Under the pieces are notes generated by a model, which searched no databases, was not told the DNA's origin, and saw only the letters and a list, made by a program, of their open reading frames with translations. Of a DNA stretch of 64,000 nucleotides, positions 8,451-17,052 are shown piece by piece. Where the stretch lies: positions 1 to 64,000 of the forward strand of contig NZ_JANTOO010000015.1 of NCBI RefSeq assembly GCF_024753545.1. The letters run 5' to 3'. Positions within the stretch are counted from its first letter, which is position 1; each line of letters starts with the position of its first letter. This DNA comes from Lysinibacillus pinottii (GTDB lineage: Bacteria; Bacillota; Bacilli; Bacillales_A; Planococcaceae). A program made the position numbers and the translations under genes.

Positions 8451-9850
8451 ATGAAGAATGTGGGGTGTTTGGTATTTGGGGTAACCCAAATCCAGCACAC
8501 CTTAGTTATTACGGGCTTCATGCTCTTCAACACCGTGGTCAAGAAGGCGCAGGTATCGTCGTTTCCGATGGTCAGCACCTTCGCGCGGTAAAAGGCGAAG
8601 GACTAGTTAATGATGTTTTCAACGAAGATAAATTAAAGGCAGTGAACGGCAAAGCAGCCATTGCCCATGTTCGTTATACAACTGCTGGTGGTGGCGGTAT
8701 TGAAAATGTACAGCCATTACTATTTCATTCCTCAACTGGTAGCCTTTCTATTGCCCATAACGGTAACTTAGTCAATGCGACACATCTTAAACAGTATTTA
8801 GAGCGACAAGGTAGTATTTTCCACTCTAGCTCTGATACAGAAGTGCTGGCGCATCTTATTAAGAAAAGTTCGCATTCACCATTTCGGGCTAAAGTGAAAA
8901 ATGCCCTTTCTTTATTAAAGGGTGCGTATTCTTGCTTAATTATGACAAAGGATGAAATGCTTGTTGCACGTGATCCACATGGTTTACGCCCGCTCTCTCT
9001 TGGTAAGCTAGGAGAAGGCTGGATAGTAGCTTCTGAAACTTGTGCATTTGATTTAATAGGAGCGGAGTTCGTTCGTTCTGTAGAACCAGGTGAATTATTA
9101 ATTATTAACGATGAGGGTGTAAAGTCAGACCGCTTTGCTGAGATGGAAAAGCGTTCTATGTGTGCGATGGAATATGTGTATCTAGCACGTCCTGATTCGG
9201 ATATTGATGGTATTAATGTCCATATGGCACGTAAACGTATGGGGAAACAGCTTGCTCGTGAATGCGCGCATATTGAGGCTGATGTTGTAACGGGGGTACC
9301 GGATTCTAGTATTTCAGCTGCTATCGGTTTTGCAGAAGAAAGTGGTATTCCTTATGAACTTGGTCTGATTAAAAACCGTTATGTAGGGCGTACTTTTATT
9401 CAACCGACACAGGAATTACGAGAACGTGGTGTGAAAATGAAGCTTTCACCAGTTGTTCAAGTTGTCAAAGGTAAACGCGTAGTGATGGTAGACGATTCTA
9501 TTGTACGTGGAACAACTTCACGTCGAATTGTCAAAATGTTAAAAGACGCTGGTGCAGCAGAGGTTCACGTGGTCATTTCGTCACCACCTATGACAAACCC
9601 TTGTTATTATGGCATCGATACGTCAACACATGAAGAACTTATTGCTTCCAGTCATAATGTGGATGAAATTCGTGAAGTAATTGGTGCAGATTCTCTGACA
9701 TTCCTTTCTGTTGAAGGTATGGTTGAGACCATTGCACGTCCATATGAAGATGAAAACCGTGGACTATGCCTTGCATGCTTTACAGGTAAATATCCAACAG
9801 AGATTTTCCCGGATACCATCTTACCACATGAAAAAGAACTTTTACGTTAA
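8426..9850 (+). CDS. purF: amidophosphoribosyltransferase
   Basis: PurF (474 residues) makes phosphoribosylamine from PRPP and glutamine, the first committed step. The first 11 residues are a propeptide ending in NEE, and processing exposes Cys12 of CGVFG as the glutaminase nucleophile. The PRPP loop is VVMVDDSIVRGTT. Cys in SMCAMEY, NPCYYG and GLCLACF fit the four ligands of the [4Fe-4S] cluster of the Bacillus enzyme. I chose the ATG at 8426 because GGAG at 8414-8417 has proper spacing to it and the propeptide matches B. subtilis. An in-frame TTG at 8408 precedes that site. Confidence 0.97.
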   Translation: MLAELRGLNEECGVFGIWGNPNPAHLSYYGLHALQHRGQEGAGIVVSDGQHLRAVKGEGLVNDVFNEDKLKAVNGKAAIAHVRYTTAGGGGIENVQPLLFHSSTGSLSIAHNGNLVNATHLKQYLERQGSIFHSSSDTEVLAHLIKKSSHSPFRAKVKNALSLLKGAYSCLIMTKDEMLVARDPHGLRPLSLGKLGEGWIVASETCAFDLIGAEFVRSVEPGELLIINDEGVKSDRFAEMEKRSMCAMEYVYLARPDSDIDGINVHMARKRMGKQLARECAHIEADVVTGVPDSSISAAIGFAEESGIPYELGLIKNRYVGRTFIQPTQELRERGVKMKLSPVVQVVKGKRVVMVDDSIVRGTTSRRIVKMLKDAGAAEVHVVISSPPMTNPCYYGIDTSTHEELIASSHNVDEIREVIGADSLTFLSVEGMVETIARPYEDENRGLCLACFTGKYPTEIFPDTILPHEKELLR

Positions 9851-9943
9851 AAAAACATCGCAGTGAATTAGTGTCTACTAGAAGGTTGAAAAATGAATTC
9901 TAGGATACTGGTAGGCGATTTAGATGATAAGGAGGAACTCTGC

Positions 9944-10999
9944 GTGTCAAAGGCATATGAACAAGCAGGAGTAAATATTGAAGCGGGCTATGAAGCTGTA
10001 AAACGAATGAAATCTCATGTTGAACGGACAAACCGTCTAGGTGTCATGGGAACGTTTGGTGGCTTTGGTGGTATGTTTGACTTGTCAGAACTAAATCTAA
10101 AAGAACCTGTTCTTATTTCAGGAACTGATGGTGTTGGGACAAAGCTAAAGCTAGCCTTTATGGTAGACAAGCACGATACAATTGGTGTGGATTGTGTAGC
10201 AATGTGCGTGAATGATATCGTTGCACAAGGAGCGGAGCCGCTATACTTTTTAGATTACGTAGCACTTGGAAAAGCAGAACCTGCAAAAATTGAGCAAATT
10301 GTTAAAGGTGTTGCGGATGGCTGTGTGCAATCAGGTGCAGCTCTAATTGGTGGCGAAACAGCAGAAATGCCAGGTCTATATGAAGAGGATGAATATGATT
10401 TAGCTGGCTTTGCAGTGGGGGCTTGTGAAAAGTCTGCCATTGTGACAGGAGAAAGAATTGTCGAGGGCGATGTACTTATTGGTATTGCTTCAAGTGGTGT
10501 GCATTCAAACGGTTATTCTTTAGTGCGTAAAATTGTCTTTGCAGATCGTCAATATGCGGTGGATGCCATTGTAGAAAATTATGAGGATTTAGGACCAATC
10601 GGCGAGGCGCTATTAGTGCCAACAAAGCTTTATGCTAAGCCTGTATTAGCGGCTTTAAAAGCAGCAGATGTACACGGCTGTGCCCACGTTACTGGTGGAG
10701 GTTTCTATGAAAATTTACCACGTATGATGCCTGAAGGATTAGCTACAGAAATTGACTTAGGTTCATGGCCAGTATTACGTATCTTTGAATTCCTAAAGGA
10801 TAAAGGTCAGTTAGAAGATAAGGATTTATATAATGTGTTTAATATGGGGATAGGTTTTGTCATAGCTGCTCCAGCAGCAGAAGCCGATAAAGTGATGGCA
10901 GCAGTAGAAGCAAATGGTGAAAAGGCTTATACAATCGGTCGTGTTATTAAAGGCAATGGAGTAGTGTTTAATGGAACACATGATGGGAGTTTAGTGTAA
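9944..10999 (+). CDS. purM: phosphoribosylformylglycinamidine cyclo-ligase
   Basis: PurM (351 residues) closes FGAM to AIR with ATP. The AIRS family motifs are visible: the GTDGVGTKLKLA nucleotide loop, CVNDIVAQGAEPLYFLDY, and IGGETAEMPG. I place the start at GTG 9944, seven bases or so after AAGGAGG at 9929-9935. The protein then begins with SKAYEQAGV, which matches the B. subtilis N-terminus. An in-frame ATG at 9893 would add 17 residues that the family lacks. A 93-base gap separates it from purF. Confidence 0.96.
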   Translation: MSKAYEQAGVNIEAGYEAVKRMKSHVERTNRLGVMGTFGGFGGMFDLSELNLKEPVLISGTDGVGTKLKLAFMVDKHDTIGVDCVAMCVNDIVAQGAEPLYFLDYVALGKAEPAKIEQIVKGVADGCVQSGAALIGGETAEMPGLYEEDEYDLAGFAVGACEKSAIVTGERIVEGDVLIGIASSGVHSNGYSLVRKIVFADRQYAVDAIVENYEDLGPIGEALLVPTKLYAKPVLAALKAADVHGCAHVTGGGFYENLPRMMPEGLATEIDLGSWPVLRIFEFLKDKGQLEDKDLYNVFNMGIGFVIAAPAAEADKVMAAVEANGEKAYTIGRVIKGNGVVFNGTHDGSLV

Positions 11000-11568
11000 T
11001 GACTGCACCAACAAAAATTGCCGTGTTCGCATCAGGGAGCGGTAGTAATTTTCAAGCCATTCAAGAGGCTATTGAACGAAAGGAACTGCATGCAAAGATT
11101 GAGCTAGTAGTGACAGATAAGCCTGGTGCATATGTAGTGACACGTGCTGAACACTTGGGGATTCCTGTATTAGCCTTGAACCCAAAAGATTTTGCCTCGA
11201 AAGCAGCTTACGAGAAAGTAATTGTCGATGCACTACATGAGTGCGATGTGAAATGGATTGTGCTTGCGGGATATATGCGTTTAATCAGTGATGTATTATT
11301 GGCGGCCTTTCCGCAGCGAATTGTTAATATTCATCCTTCCTTATTGCCAGCCTTTCCTGGGAAGGATGCTATCGGACAAGCATTGAATCATGGGGTGAAA
11401 ATAACGGGCGTAACGGTACATTTTGTTGATGAAGGAATGGATACTGGCCCAATTATCGCACAGGCTGCTGTATCTGTCATTGAAGGAAATCGAGAGGCAA
11501 CAGAAGCTGCTATTCATAAGCAAGAGCATTTATTATATACAAAGGCTTTACAGCAATTATTACAATAA
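10999..11568 (+). CDS. purN: phosphoribosylglycinamide formyltransferase
   Basis: PurN (189 residues) transfers the formyl group from 10-formyl-THF to GAR. FASGSGSNFQAI near residue 10 binds the phosphate. AGYMRLISD leads to the active-site block IVNIHPSLLPAFPG with catalytic Asn and His. The catalytic Asp lies in HFVDEGMDTGPII. The ATG shares one base with the purM stop (TAATG), giving tight translational coupling. Confidence 0.97.
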   Translation: MTAPTKIAVFASGSGSNFQAIQEAIERKELHAKIELVVTDKPGAYVVTRAEHLGIPVLALNPKDFASKAAYEKVIVDALHECDVKWIVLAGYMRLISDVLLAAFPQRIVNIHPSLLPAFPGKDAIGQALNHGVKITGVTVHFVDEGMDTGPIIAQAAVSVIEGNREATEAAIHKQEHLLYTKALQQLLQ

Positions 11569-11577
11569 CTGAAGGAG

Positions 11578-11612
11578 GAGTTAGGTCGAGAACCTTACTC
11601 AACACCTAACTC
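11578..11612 (+). other. intra-operon hairpin, purN-purH gap
   Basis: A perfect nine-pair stem (GAGTTAGGT with ACCTAACTC) encloses a 17-base loop. There is no T run, so it is not an obvious terminator. A smaller stem, CGTG/CACG, sits at 11639-11650, before the purH ribosome site. Confidence 0.6.
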
Positions 11613-11673
11613 TATAAATCTATGACAGCAAGTTAGTTCGTGCAAGCACGATAAAAATTAGGAGGATATTGTT

Positions 11674-13200
11674 GTGACAAAACGTGCATTAATCAGTGTT
11701 TCCAATAAAGATGGTATTTTAGAATTTGCAAAGGAATTAGTAGCATTAGGTTATGAAATTTTATCAACAGGCGGTACTAAAAAAATGCTACAGGACAATG
11801 CAGTAGCTGTAACGGCAGTAGATGAAGTAACGAAGTTTCCTGAAATTTTAGATGGCCGTGTTAAAACTTTAAATCCAATGATTCACGGTGGTTTATTAGG
11901 GAAATTTGATGATGACTCTCATCAGGCACAAATGAATGAGCATGGAATTGAGCCAATAGAAATTGTTTGTGTCAATCTTTATCCATTCGTTGAAACAATT
12001 TCAAAGCCTAATGTAACATGGGATGATGCGATTGAGAACATAGATATCGGTGGTCCTACAATGTTACGATCTGCTGCAAAAAACCATCAATATGTAACAG
12101 TCATCGTAGACAGCAATGACTATGCAACAGTGTTAGAGGAACTAAAAGCTGGTGGTGCCACAACAATTGAGACACGTCGTAAATTGGCTGCAAAGGTTTT
12201 CCGTCACACAGCCGCCTATGATTCGTATATCTCGAATTATTTGACAGAAGAAGAGTTCCCAGAGAGCCTAACAATGACGTATGAATTAAAGCAGAACTTA
12301 CGCTATGGTGAAAATCCTCACCAAAAAGCGGCATTTTACCAAAAACGTCTAGGGTCTGATTTCTCATTAGCTTATGCCACACAATTACATGGTAAAGAGT
12401 TATCCTATAACAACATTCAAGATGGGAATGCAGCTTTGCAAATCGTGAAAGAGTTTGAAATGCCAGCTGCAGTTGCTGTAAAGCATATGAATCCTTGTGG
12501 AGTTGGAACAGGCGTCACATTAGAGGAAGCATTTGATAAAGCGTATGAGGCAGATCCAACATCTATTTTTGGTGGAATTATCGCTCTTAATATGGAAGTG
12601 GATGCAGCAACTGCTGAGAAGCTAAGCCATATTTTCCTAGAAATTATTATTGCTCCTGCTTTTTCACAAGAGGCACTCGATATTTTAACGAAAAAGAAAA
12701 ATATTCGCTTATTAACAATTCCATTCGAGCAAGCTAAGCAAGATCAATTTAATGTAGTATCTGTAGAGGGCGGTCTGCTTGTACAGGAACCAGATCGCTA
12801 TGGTTTTGCCAATGCAGATATAAAGGTAGTAACAGATCGTGAACCAACAAAACAGGAATGGGAAGCATTGCAACTGGGTTGGTCTGTTGTGAAGCATGTT
12901 AAATCAAACGCGATCGTTGTAACGGATTCTCAAATGACACTTGGAGTAGGCGCTGGTCAAATGAACCGCGTTGGCGCTGCTAAAATTGCCTTTGAGCAGG
13001 CTGGTGAAAAAGCAAAGGGTGCTGCATTGGCATCAGATGCATTTTTCCCAATGAGTGATACTGTTGAGGCTGCAGCGGCAGCAGGTATTACAGCTATTAT
13101 TCAACCAGGTGGATCTATTAAAGATCAAGATTCAATCGATAAAGCAAATGAATATGGTATTACGATGATATTTACAGGCGTACGCCATTTTAAACACTAA
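11674..13200 (+). CDS. purH: bifunctional AICAR formyltransferase / IMP cyclohydrolase
   Basis: PurH (508 residues) carries out the last two steps to IMP. The N-terminal MGS-like cyclohydrolase domain (about 1-195) starts RALISVSNKDGI and holds STGGT and DGRVKTLNP. The C-terminal formyltransferase domain contains the KHMNPCG motif near residue 270, with the catalytic Lys-His pair. The start is GTG after AGGAGG. It follows purN after 105 bases that hold two hairpins. Confidence 0.97.
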   Translation: MTKRALISVSNKDGILEFAKELVALGYEILSTGGTKKMLQDNAVAVTAVDEVTKFPEILDGRVKTLNPMIHGGLLGKFDDDSHQAQMNEHGIEPIEIVCVNLYPFVETISKPNVTWDDAIENIDIGGPTMLRSAAKNHQYVTVIVDSNDYATVLEELKAGGATTIETRRKLAAKVFRHTAAYDSYISNYLTEEEFPESLTMTYELKQNLRYGENPHQKAAFYQKRLGSDFSLAYATQLHGKELSYNNIQDGNAALQIVKEFEMPAAVAVKHMNPCGVGTGVTLEEAFDKAYEADPTSIFGGIIALNMEVDAATAEKLSHIFLEIIIAPAFSQEALDILTKKKNIRLLTIPFEQAKQDQFNVVSVEGGLLVQEPDRYGFANADIKVVTDREPTKQEWEALQLGWSVVKHVKSNAIVVTDSQMTLGVGAGQMNRVGAAKIAFEQAGEKAKGAALASDAFFPMSDTVEAAAAAGITAIIQPGGSIKDQDSIDKANEYGITMIFTGVRHFKH

Positions 13201-13218
13201 TTAATATTGACATAAAAC

Positions 13219-13246
13219 AGACCGAGATGTGGGTTCATCTCGGTCT
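13219..13246 (+). other. intra-operon hairpin, purH-purD gap
   Basis: AGACCGAGATG pairs perfectly over 11 bases with CATCTCGGTCT around a six-base loop. The sequence after it is TACTCAC, so the T run is lacking. It may be an mRNA end or processing signal rather than a full stop, since purD has no promoter I can see. Confidence 0.65.
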
Positions 13247-13273
13247 TACTCACAAAGAGGAGGATTCTCTAAA

Positions 13274-14533
13274 ATGAATGTATTAGTAATCGGAAGTGGC
13301 GGTCGTGAGCATGCAATCGCTAGACAATTTAACATTTCTCCATCCGTTAACCAAGTATTTGTAGCACCAGGAAATGACGGGATGCGAGGCGAGGTAGAAG
13401 TAGTTAGTATTGACACAATGGATTTTGCAGGACTTGCCCAATTTGCTAAGGAAAATGATATTACTTTAACATTTGTCGGCCCAGAACAACCACTTGCTGA
13501 AGGGATTGTCGATTTCTTCACAGCTCGTGGATTACAAATTTTTGGTCCGACAAAGATGGCTGCTCAATTAGAAAGTAGTAAGTCGTATGCAAAAGATGTG
13601 ATGAGTAAATACAATATACCAACAGCCGCCCATAAAACATTTACTGATGCAGAACAAGCTATTGCCTATATTAAAGAACAGGGCGCACCCATTGTTATTA
13701 AAGCGGATGGTTTAGCAGCTGGTAAGGGCGTTGTTGTGGCGATGACAGAGCAAGAAGCCATTGAAGCTGTGCAAGATATGATTGGCAATCAACGCTTTGG
13801 TGAATCATCTTCTCGCGTTGTCATCGAAGAATTTTTAGACGGGGAAGAGTTCTCCTTTATGTCCTTTGTGCATAAAGGACAAATATATCCCATGGTGATT
13901 GCACAGGACCATAAACGTGCCTATGACGGTGATAGAGGACCTAATACAGGTGGGATGGGTGCTTACTCACCAGTACCACAAATCTCACAAGAAGTTGTAG
14001 ATATCGCTTACCAAACGATTGTTAAGCCAACTGTCAAAGGGATGGAGGCGGATGGCGCTTCCTTTACAGGTATTTTATATGCAGGCTTAATTTTAACGAA
14101 GAAGGGTCCTAAGGTTATTGAGTTTAATGCACGCTTTGGTGATCCAGAAACACAAGTAGTTTTACCTCGAATGGCTTCTGACTTTGGTGCATTTATGGTG
14201 GCATTAATGAACGAGCAACCCTTTGATTTGCAATGGTCTGAAGATGCTATGCTGGGCGTTGTCATTGCAGCTGAAGGATATCCTGGCGATGTTGAAAAAG
14301 GTAAAACATTACCCAATTTAGCGGAGATATCCAAGTCATATGCTGTATTCCATGCAGGTACAAAATTAGTAGATGGCCAATTTGTTGGGAATGGTGGTCG
14401 TGTTCTGTTAGTTGGGGCTAAAGCGCCTACTTTACAGGAAGCACAGGAAAAAGTATATGCTGGCATGACTAAAGAAACATGGGATCACTTTTTCTTCCGC
14501 AAAGATATTGGATGGCGTACGTTCAAAAAATAA
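13274..14533 (+). CDS. purD: phosphoribosylamine-glycine ligase (GAR synthetase)
   Basis: PurD (419 residues) joins glycine to phosphoribosylamine with ATP. It is an ATP-grasp enzyme. The N-terminus has VIGSGGREHAIA. The ATP-grasp loop reads IKADGLAAGKGVVVA near residue 140, and GPNTGGMGAYSP and EFNARFGDPETQ are family signatures. The ATG at 13274 lies nine bases after GAGGAGG. An in-frame ATG at 13229 lies inside the preceding hairpin and has no ribosome site. It is the last pur gene. Confidence 0.97.
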   Translation: MNVLVIGSGGREHAIARQFNISPSVNQVFVAPGNDGMRGEVEVVSIDTMDFAGLAQFAKENDITLTFVGPEQPLAEGIVDFFTARGLQIFGPTKMAAQLESSKSYAKDVMSKYNIPTAAHKTFTDAEQAIAYIKEQGAPIVIKADGLAAGKGVVVAMTEQEAIEAVQDMIGNQRFGESSSRVVIEEFLDGEEFSFMSFVHKGQIYPMVIAQDHKRAYDGDRGPNTGGMGAYSPVPQISQEVVDIAYQTIVKPTVKGMEADGASFTGILYAGLILTKKGPKVIEFNARFGDPETQVVLPRMASDFGAFMVALMNEQPFDLQWSEDAMLGVVIAAEGYPGDVEKGKTLPNLAEISKSYAVFHAGTKLVDGQFVGNGGRVLLVGAKAPTLQEAQEKVYAGMTKETWDHFFFRKDIGWRTFKK

Positions 14534-14568
14534 TCATTATTTTTACTAAAATTTAAAATATTTTTAAT

Positions 14569-14640
14569 CCTCTTTTGAAACCTCTTAAAGTTTCAAACGT
14601 AAGAGGTAAGAGCCGTCTCCAAATTAGATTGGGACGGCTC
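14569..14640 (+). terminator. pur operon end: double hairpin between convergent genes
   Basis: Two stems lie between purD and the minus-strand gene. At 14569-14606, CCTCTT-TTGAAAC pairs with GTTTCAA-(ACGT)-AAGAGG. At 14610-14640, GAGCCGTC with CCAA pairs with TTGGGACGGCTC around one bulged base. T runs are short on both sides (CTTT after the second), so efficiency is uncertain. It may serve both strands. Confidence 0.6.
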
Positions 14641-14646
14641 CTTTGA

Positions 14647-15072
14647 CTAAGAAGGGTTTTGAGCAGTATTCGATGTCGAATTGCTCCTTGTTGAGGAATT
14701 TTGAGTTGAAGTGCTGGTATCAGATTGCGTTGAAGCGGTATCTTGTGAACCTGAGGAATTGCCAGCTATTGCAGAAGAGAAATCCTTCATGAGTTTATCG
14801 ATTTGCTCAGAGGACATAGAATTTTGCCCGCTGAACATACTTTGCATAGAGGTGTTCATGGCATTTTGCATATTGGTGCTCATGAGAGCCTTGGCAGGGC
14901 AATATTTAAAGATTCCTTCTGCCATTTTCATGGCTCCTAATGCAATCATTAATCGACCTTTTGTACAATTAGGATTTCTTGAAACTTTAGCGATACCGAA
15001 TGCTGTCAAACTTGTACCCATGGCAAAACGACAAAATGCATTTTTTTCGCTTAAATTTGCTTGCTGCATCAT
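14647..15072 (-). CDS. YgaP-like (DUF2892) small membrane protein with Ser/Thr-rich tail
   Basis: This is a protein of 141 residues. Residues 1-65 resemble the YgaP transmembrane domain family: two hydrophobic helices around FAMGTSLTAFGIAK and LMIALGAMKMAEGI, then the YCPA motif. The tail from about residue 75 is Met/Gln-rich and ends in a Ser/Thr/Asn/Gln low-complexity stretch. I set the start at 15072, because AAAGGAGG lies seven bases upstream. An ATG seven codons further upstream would put that site inside the gene. The function is unknown. Confidence 0.7.
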   Translation of the reverse strand: MMQQANLSEKNAFCRFAMGTSLTAFGIAKVSRNPNCTKGRLMIALGAMKMAEGIFKYCPAKALMSTNMQNAMNTSMQSMFSGQNSMSSEQIDKLMKDFSSAIAGNSSGSQDTASTQSDTSTSTQNSSTRSNSTSNTAQNPS

Positions 15073-15160
15073 ATTACTTCCTCCTTTAGTCATTGTGGAA
15101 AAAATTAAGCGAGGTGCACTTTGCTTTATGAAAGTGCTGTGTTACGATTGAAACAAGATG

Positions 15161-15204
15161 ATTGCATAAAGCATAAATTTTATGAAAGTATGCGATTATG
15201 CAAT
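15161..15204. repeat. nested inverted repeat in a divergent promoter region
   Basis: ATTGCATAA at 15161-15169 pairs perfectly with TTATGCAAT at 15196-15204. Inside it, CATAAA and TTTATG form a second repeat. It lies between the minus-strand DUF2892 gene and yerA, where regulatory sites for both would be expected. No regulator can be named. Confidence 0.5.
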
Positions 15205-15272
15205 AGTAGTATGTGATTCAAGGTTGATTTTACACAATGAAAAATTACGTAATTTAGGAAGGAGCGAATAGC

Positions 15273-16994
15273 ATGGATCCAGTATGGAAAATAACAAAAA
15301 TACGTCAGCAATTAGCTGTAATTGATGGAAAAAAGGCGCCTGATATTGTGCTGAAAAATGCAAGGTACTTGCATAGTATGATGAAACAGTGGATTGTAGG
15401 AAACATTTGGATTTTAGGGGACCGCATTGTCTATGCTGGTGACAGGATGCCTCCTTTAATAGAAGGAACACAAGTAGTGGATTGTACAGGGAAAACAGTT
15501 GTACCAGGCTATATTGAGCCACATGTACATCCTTTCCAGCTTTATCACCCACAATCCTTTGCAGATTTTTGTGGTCAGCTAGGGACAACAACTTTTATTT
15601 CTGATAATTTAAGTTTTGTTTTAAATTTAGAAAATAAGAAAGCGTTTTCAATTTTAGATCATTTAAAAAAGTTGCCGTTTTCTTTTTATTGGTGGACTCG
15701 CTTTGATTCGCAAACTGAGTTGGAGCAGGAGGAAGAAGTTTTCTCTAACACGTCTATATTAGAATGGTTAGAGCGAAGTGATGTTTTGCTTGGGGGAGAG
15801 TTGACAGGCTGGCCTAAGCTATTACATGGGGACGATCAAATGCTTTATCGCATGCAAATGGCAAAGGGACTAGGTAAAAAAATCGAAGGTCATTTTCCAG
15901 GAGCCTCTGAGAGAACTTTAGCTCGTATGAAACTTCTTGGTGCGGATGGTGATCATGAGGCGATGACGGTGGAAGAAGTGGAACGTCGTATAATGCAAGG
16001 TTATGCTGTTACATTACGTCATTCTTCTATTCGACCAGATTTACCGCACCTATTAAAAGGAATCGTAGAAAAAGAGCTTCCTATTTTTGATCATTTAATG
16101 ATGACAACAGATGGTTCACCACCTTCGTTCCATGAGGATGGGGTGATGGATAAGTGTATACAAGCAGCCCTAGATGCAGGAGTTTCTCCAATCGATGCCT
16201 ACCAAATGGCTTCGTATAATGTAGCGCGCTATTATAATATGTCCAATTTACATGGTTTTATCGCGACAGGTCGCTTTGCCTCACTTAATATTTTACAAGA
16301 TGAATATCATCCTGTACCTGAAAGTGTCCTATCAAAAGGCGTTTGGCTAAAACGTGATGGAGATCGTGTGCATAGGCTGGCAGCCATTGATTATTCTGCT
16401 ATCCCCGCATTTCATTTAGATTTTTCATTAGACGCACAAGATTTCCAGTTTTCTATGCCTTTTGGAATTCAGCTTGTTAATGATGTCATTACAAAACCGT
16501 ATAATTCATTAATTACTAGAGAAGGGCAACTAGCGGATCACGATGAGTGCTATTTAATGCTAATAAACAGGCAAGGTCACTGGCATGTTAATACAATGAT
16601 TAAAGGGTTTGCAACAGGTGTTCAAGGCTTTGCATCGTCCTACTCAAACACAGGCGATATTTTATTAATCGGAAAAAATAAAGAAGATATGATCAAAGCC
16701 TTCGAAGAAATGAAGGCCATGAATGGTGGTATCGTCCTTGTAGAAAAAGGGGAAGTCATAGCAGATATACCATTATCAATTGGTGGACTTTTATATGATG
16801 GGGATGTATTGACACTAGCAGAGAAAGAAAAGGCTTTAAAGCAAGCTTTAGCAGAGCGTGGGTATCATTTAGGAGATGCTATTTACACGCTATTATTTTT
16901 ACAGTCCACTCATTTACCCTATATTCGTATAACACCGAAAGGGATTTTCGATGTAATGAAGAATAAGTTATTATTGCCTGCTGTTATGCGCTAA
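15273..16994 (+). CDS. yerA: adenine deaminase-like amidohydrolase (YerA family)
   Basis: This 573-residue amidohydrolase belongs to the adenine deaminase group. The metal-binding motif is EPHVHPFQ near residue 88, after TVVPGY. Later conserved blocks are EGHFPGASE, VTLRHSSIRPDL and the catalytic MTTDGSPPSFHEDG. It resembles B. subtilis YerA, which has the same place downstream of the pur operon. Adenine to hypoxanthine conversion is therefore the likely role, but YerA-type proteins are poorly tested and another substrate is possible. A GGAAGGAG site precedes the ATG. Confidence 0.85.
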   Translation: MDPVWKITKIRQQLAVIDGKKAPDIVLKNARYLHSMMKQWIVGNIWILGDRIVYAGDRMPPLIEGTQVVDCTGKTVVPGYIEPHVHPFQLYHPQSFADFCGQLGTTTFISDNLSFVLNLENKKAFSILDHLKKLPFSFYWWTRFDSQTELEQEEEVFSNTSILEWLERSDVLLGGELTGWPKLLHGDDQMLYRMQMAKGLGKKIEGHFPGASERTLARMKLLGADGDHEAMTVEEVERRIMQGYAVTLRHSSIRPDLPHLLKGIVEKELPIFDHLMMTTDGSPPSFHEDGVMDKCIQAALDAGVSPIDAYQMASYNVARYYNMSNLHGFIATGRFASLNILQDEYHPVPESVLSKGVWLKRDGDRVHRLAAIDYSAIPAFHLDFSLDAQDFQFSMPFGIQLVNDVITKPYNSLITREGQLADHDECYLMLINRQGHWHVNTMIKGFATGVQGFASSYSNTGDILLIGKNKEDMIKAFEEMKAMNGGIVLVEKGEVIADIPLSIGGLLYDGDVLTLAEKEKALKQALAERGYHLGDAIYTLLFLQSTHLPYIRITPKGIFDVMKNKLLLPAVMR

Positions 16995-16995
16995 T

Positions 16996-17025
16996 ATATG
17001 AAAGTGTAAACAGGTACTTTCATAT
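16996..17025 (+). other. hairpin between yerA and yerB
   Basis: ATATGAAAGT pairs perfectly over ten bases with ACTTTCATAT around a ten-base loop. No T run follows, so termination is doubtful. The same TATGAAAGT word occurs twice upstream of yerA. Confidence 0.5.
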
Positions 17026-17052
17026 GGAAATGTTCAAAGGAGAGTAATGCTT

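Noticed and set aside
14008..14466. 152-codon antisense frame within purD
   Set aside because: It mirrors the codon pattern of purD and has no ribosome site.
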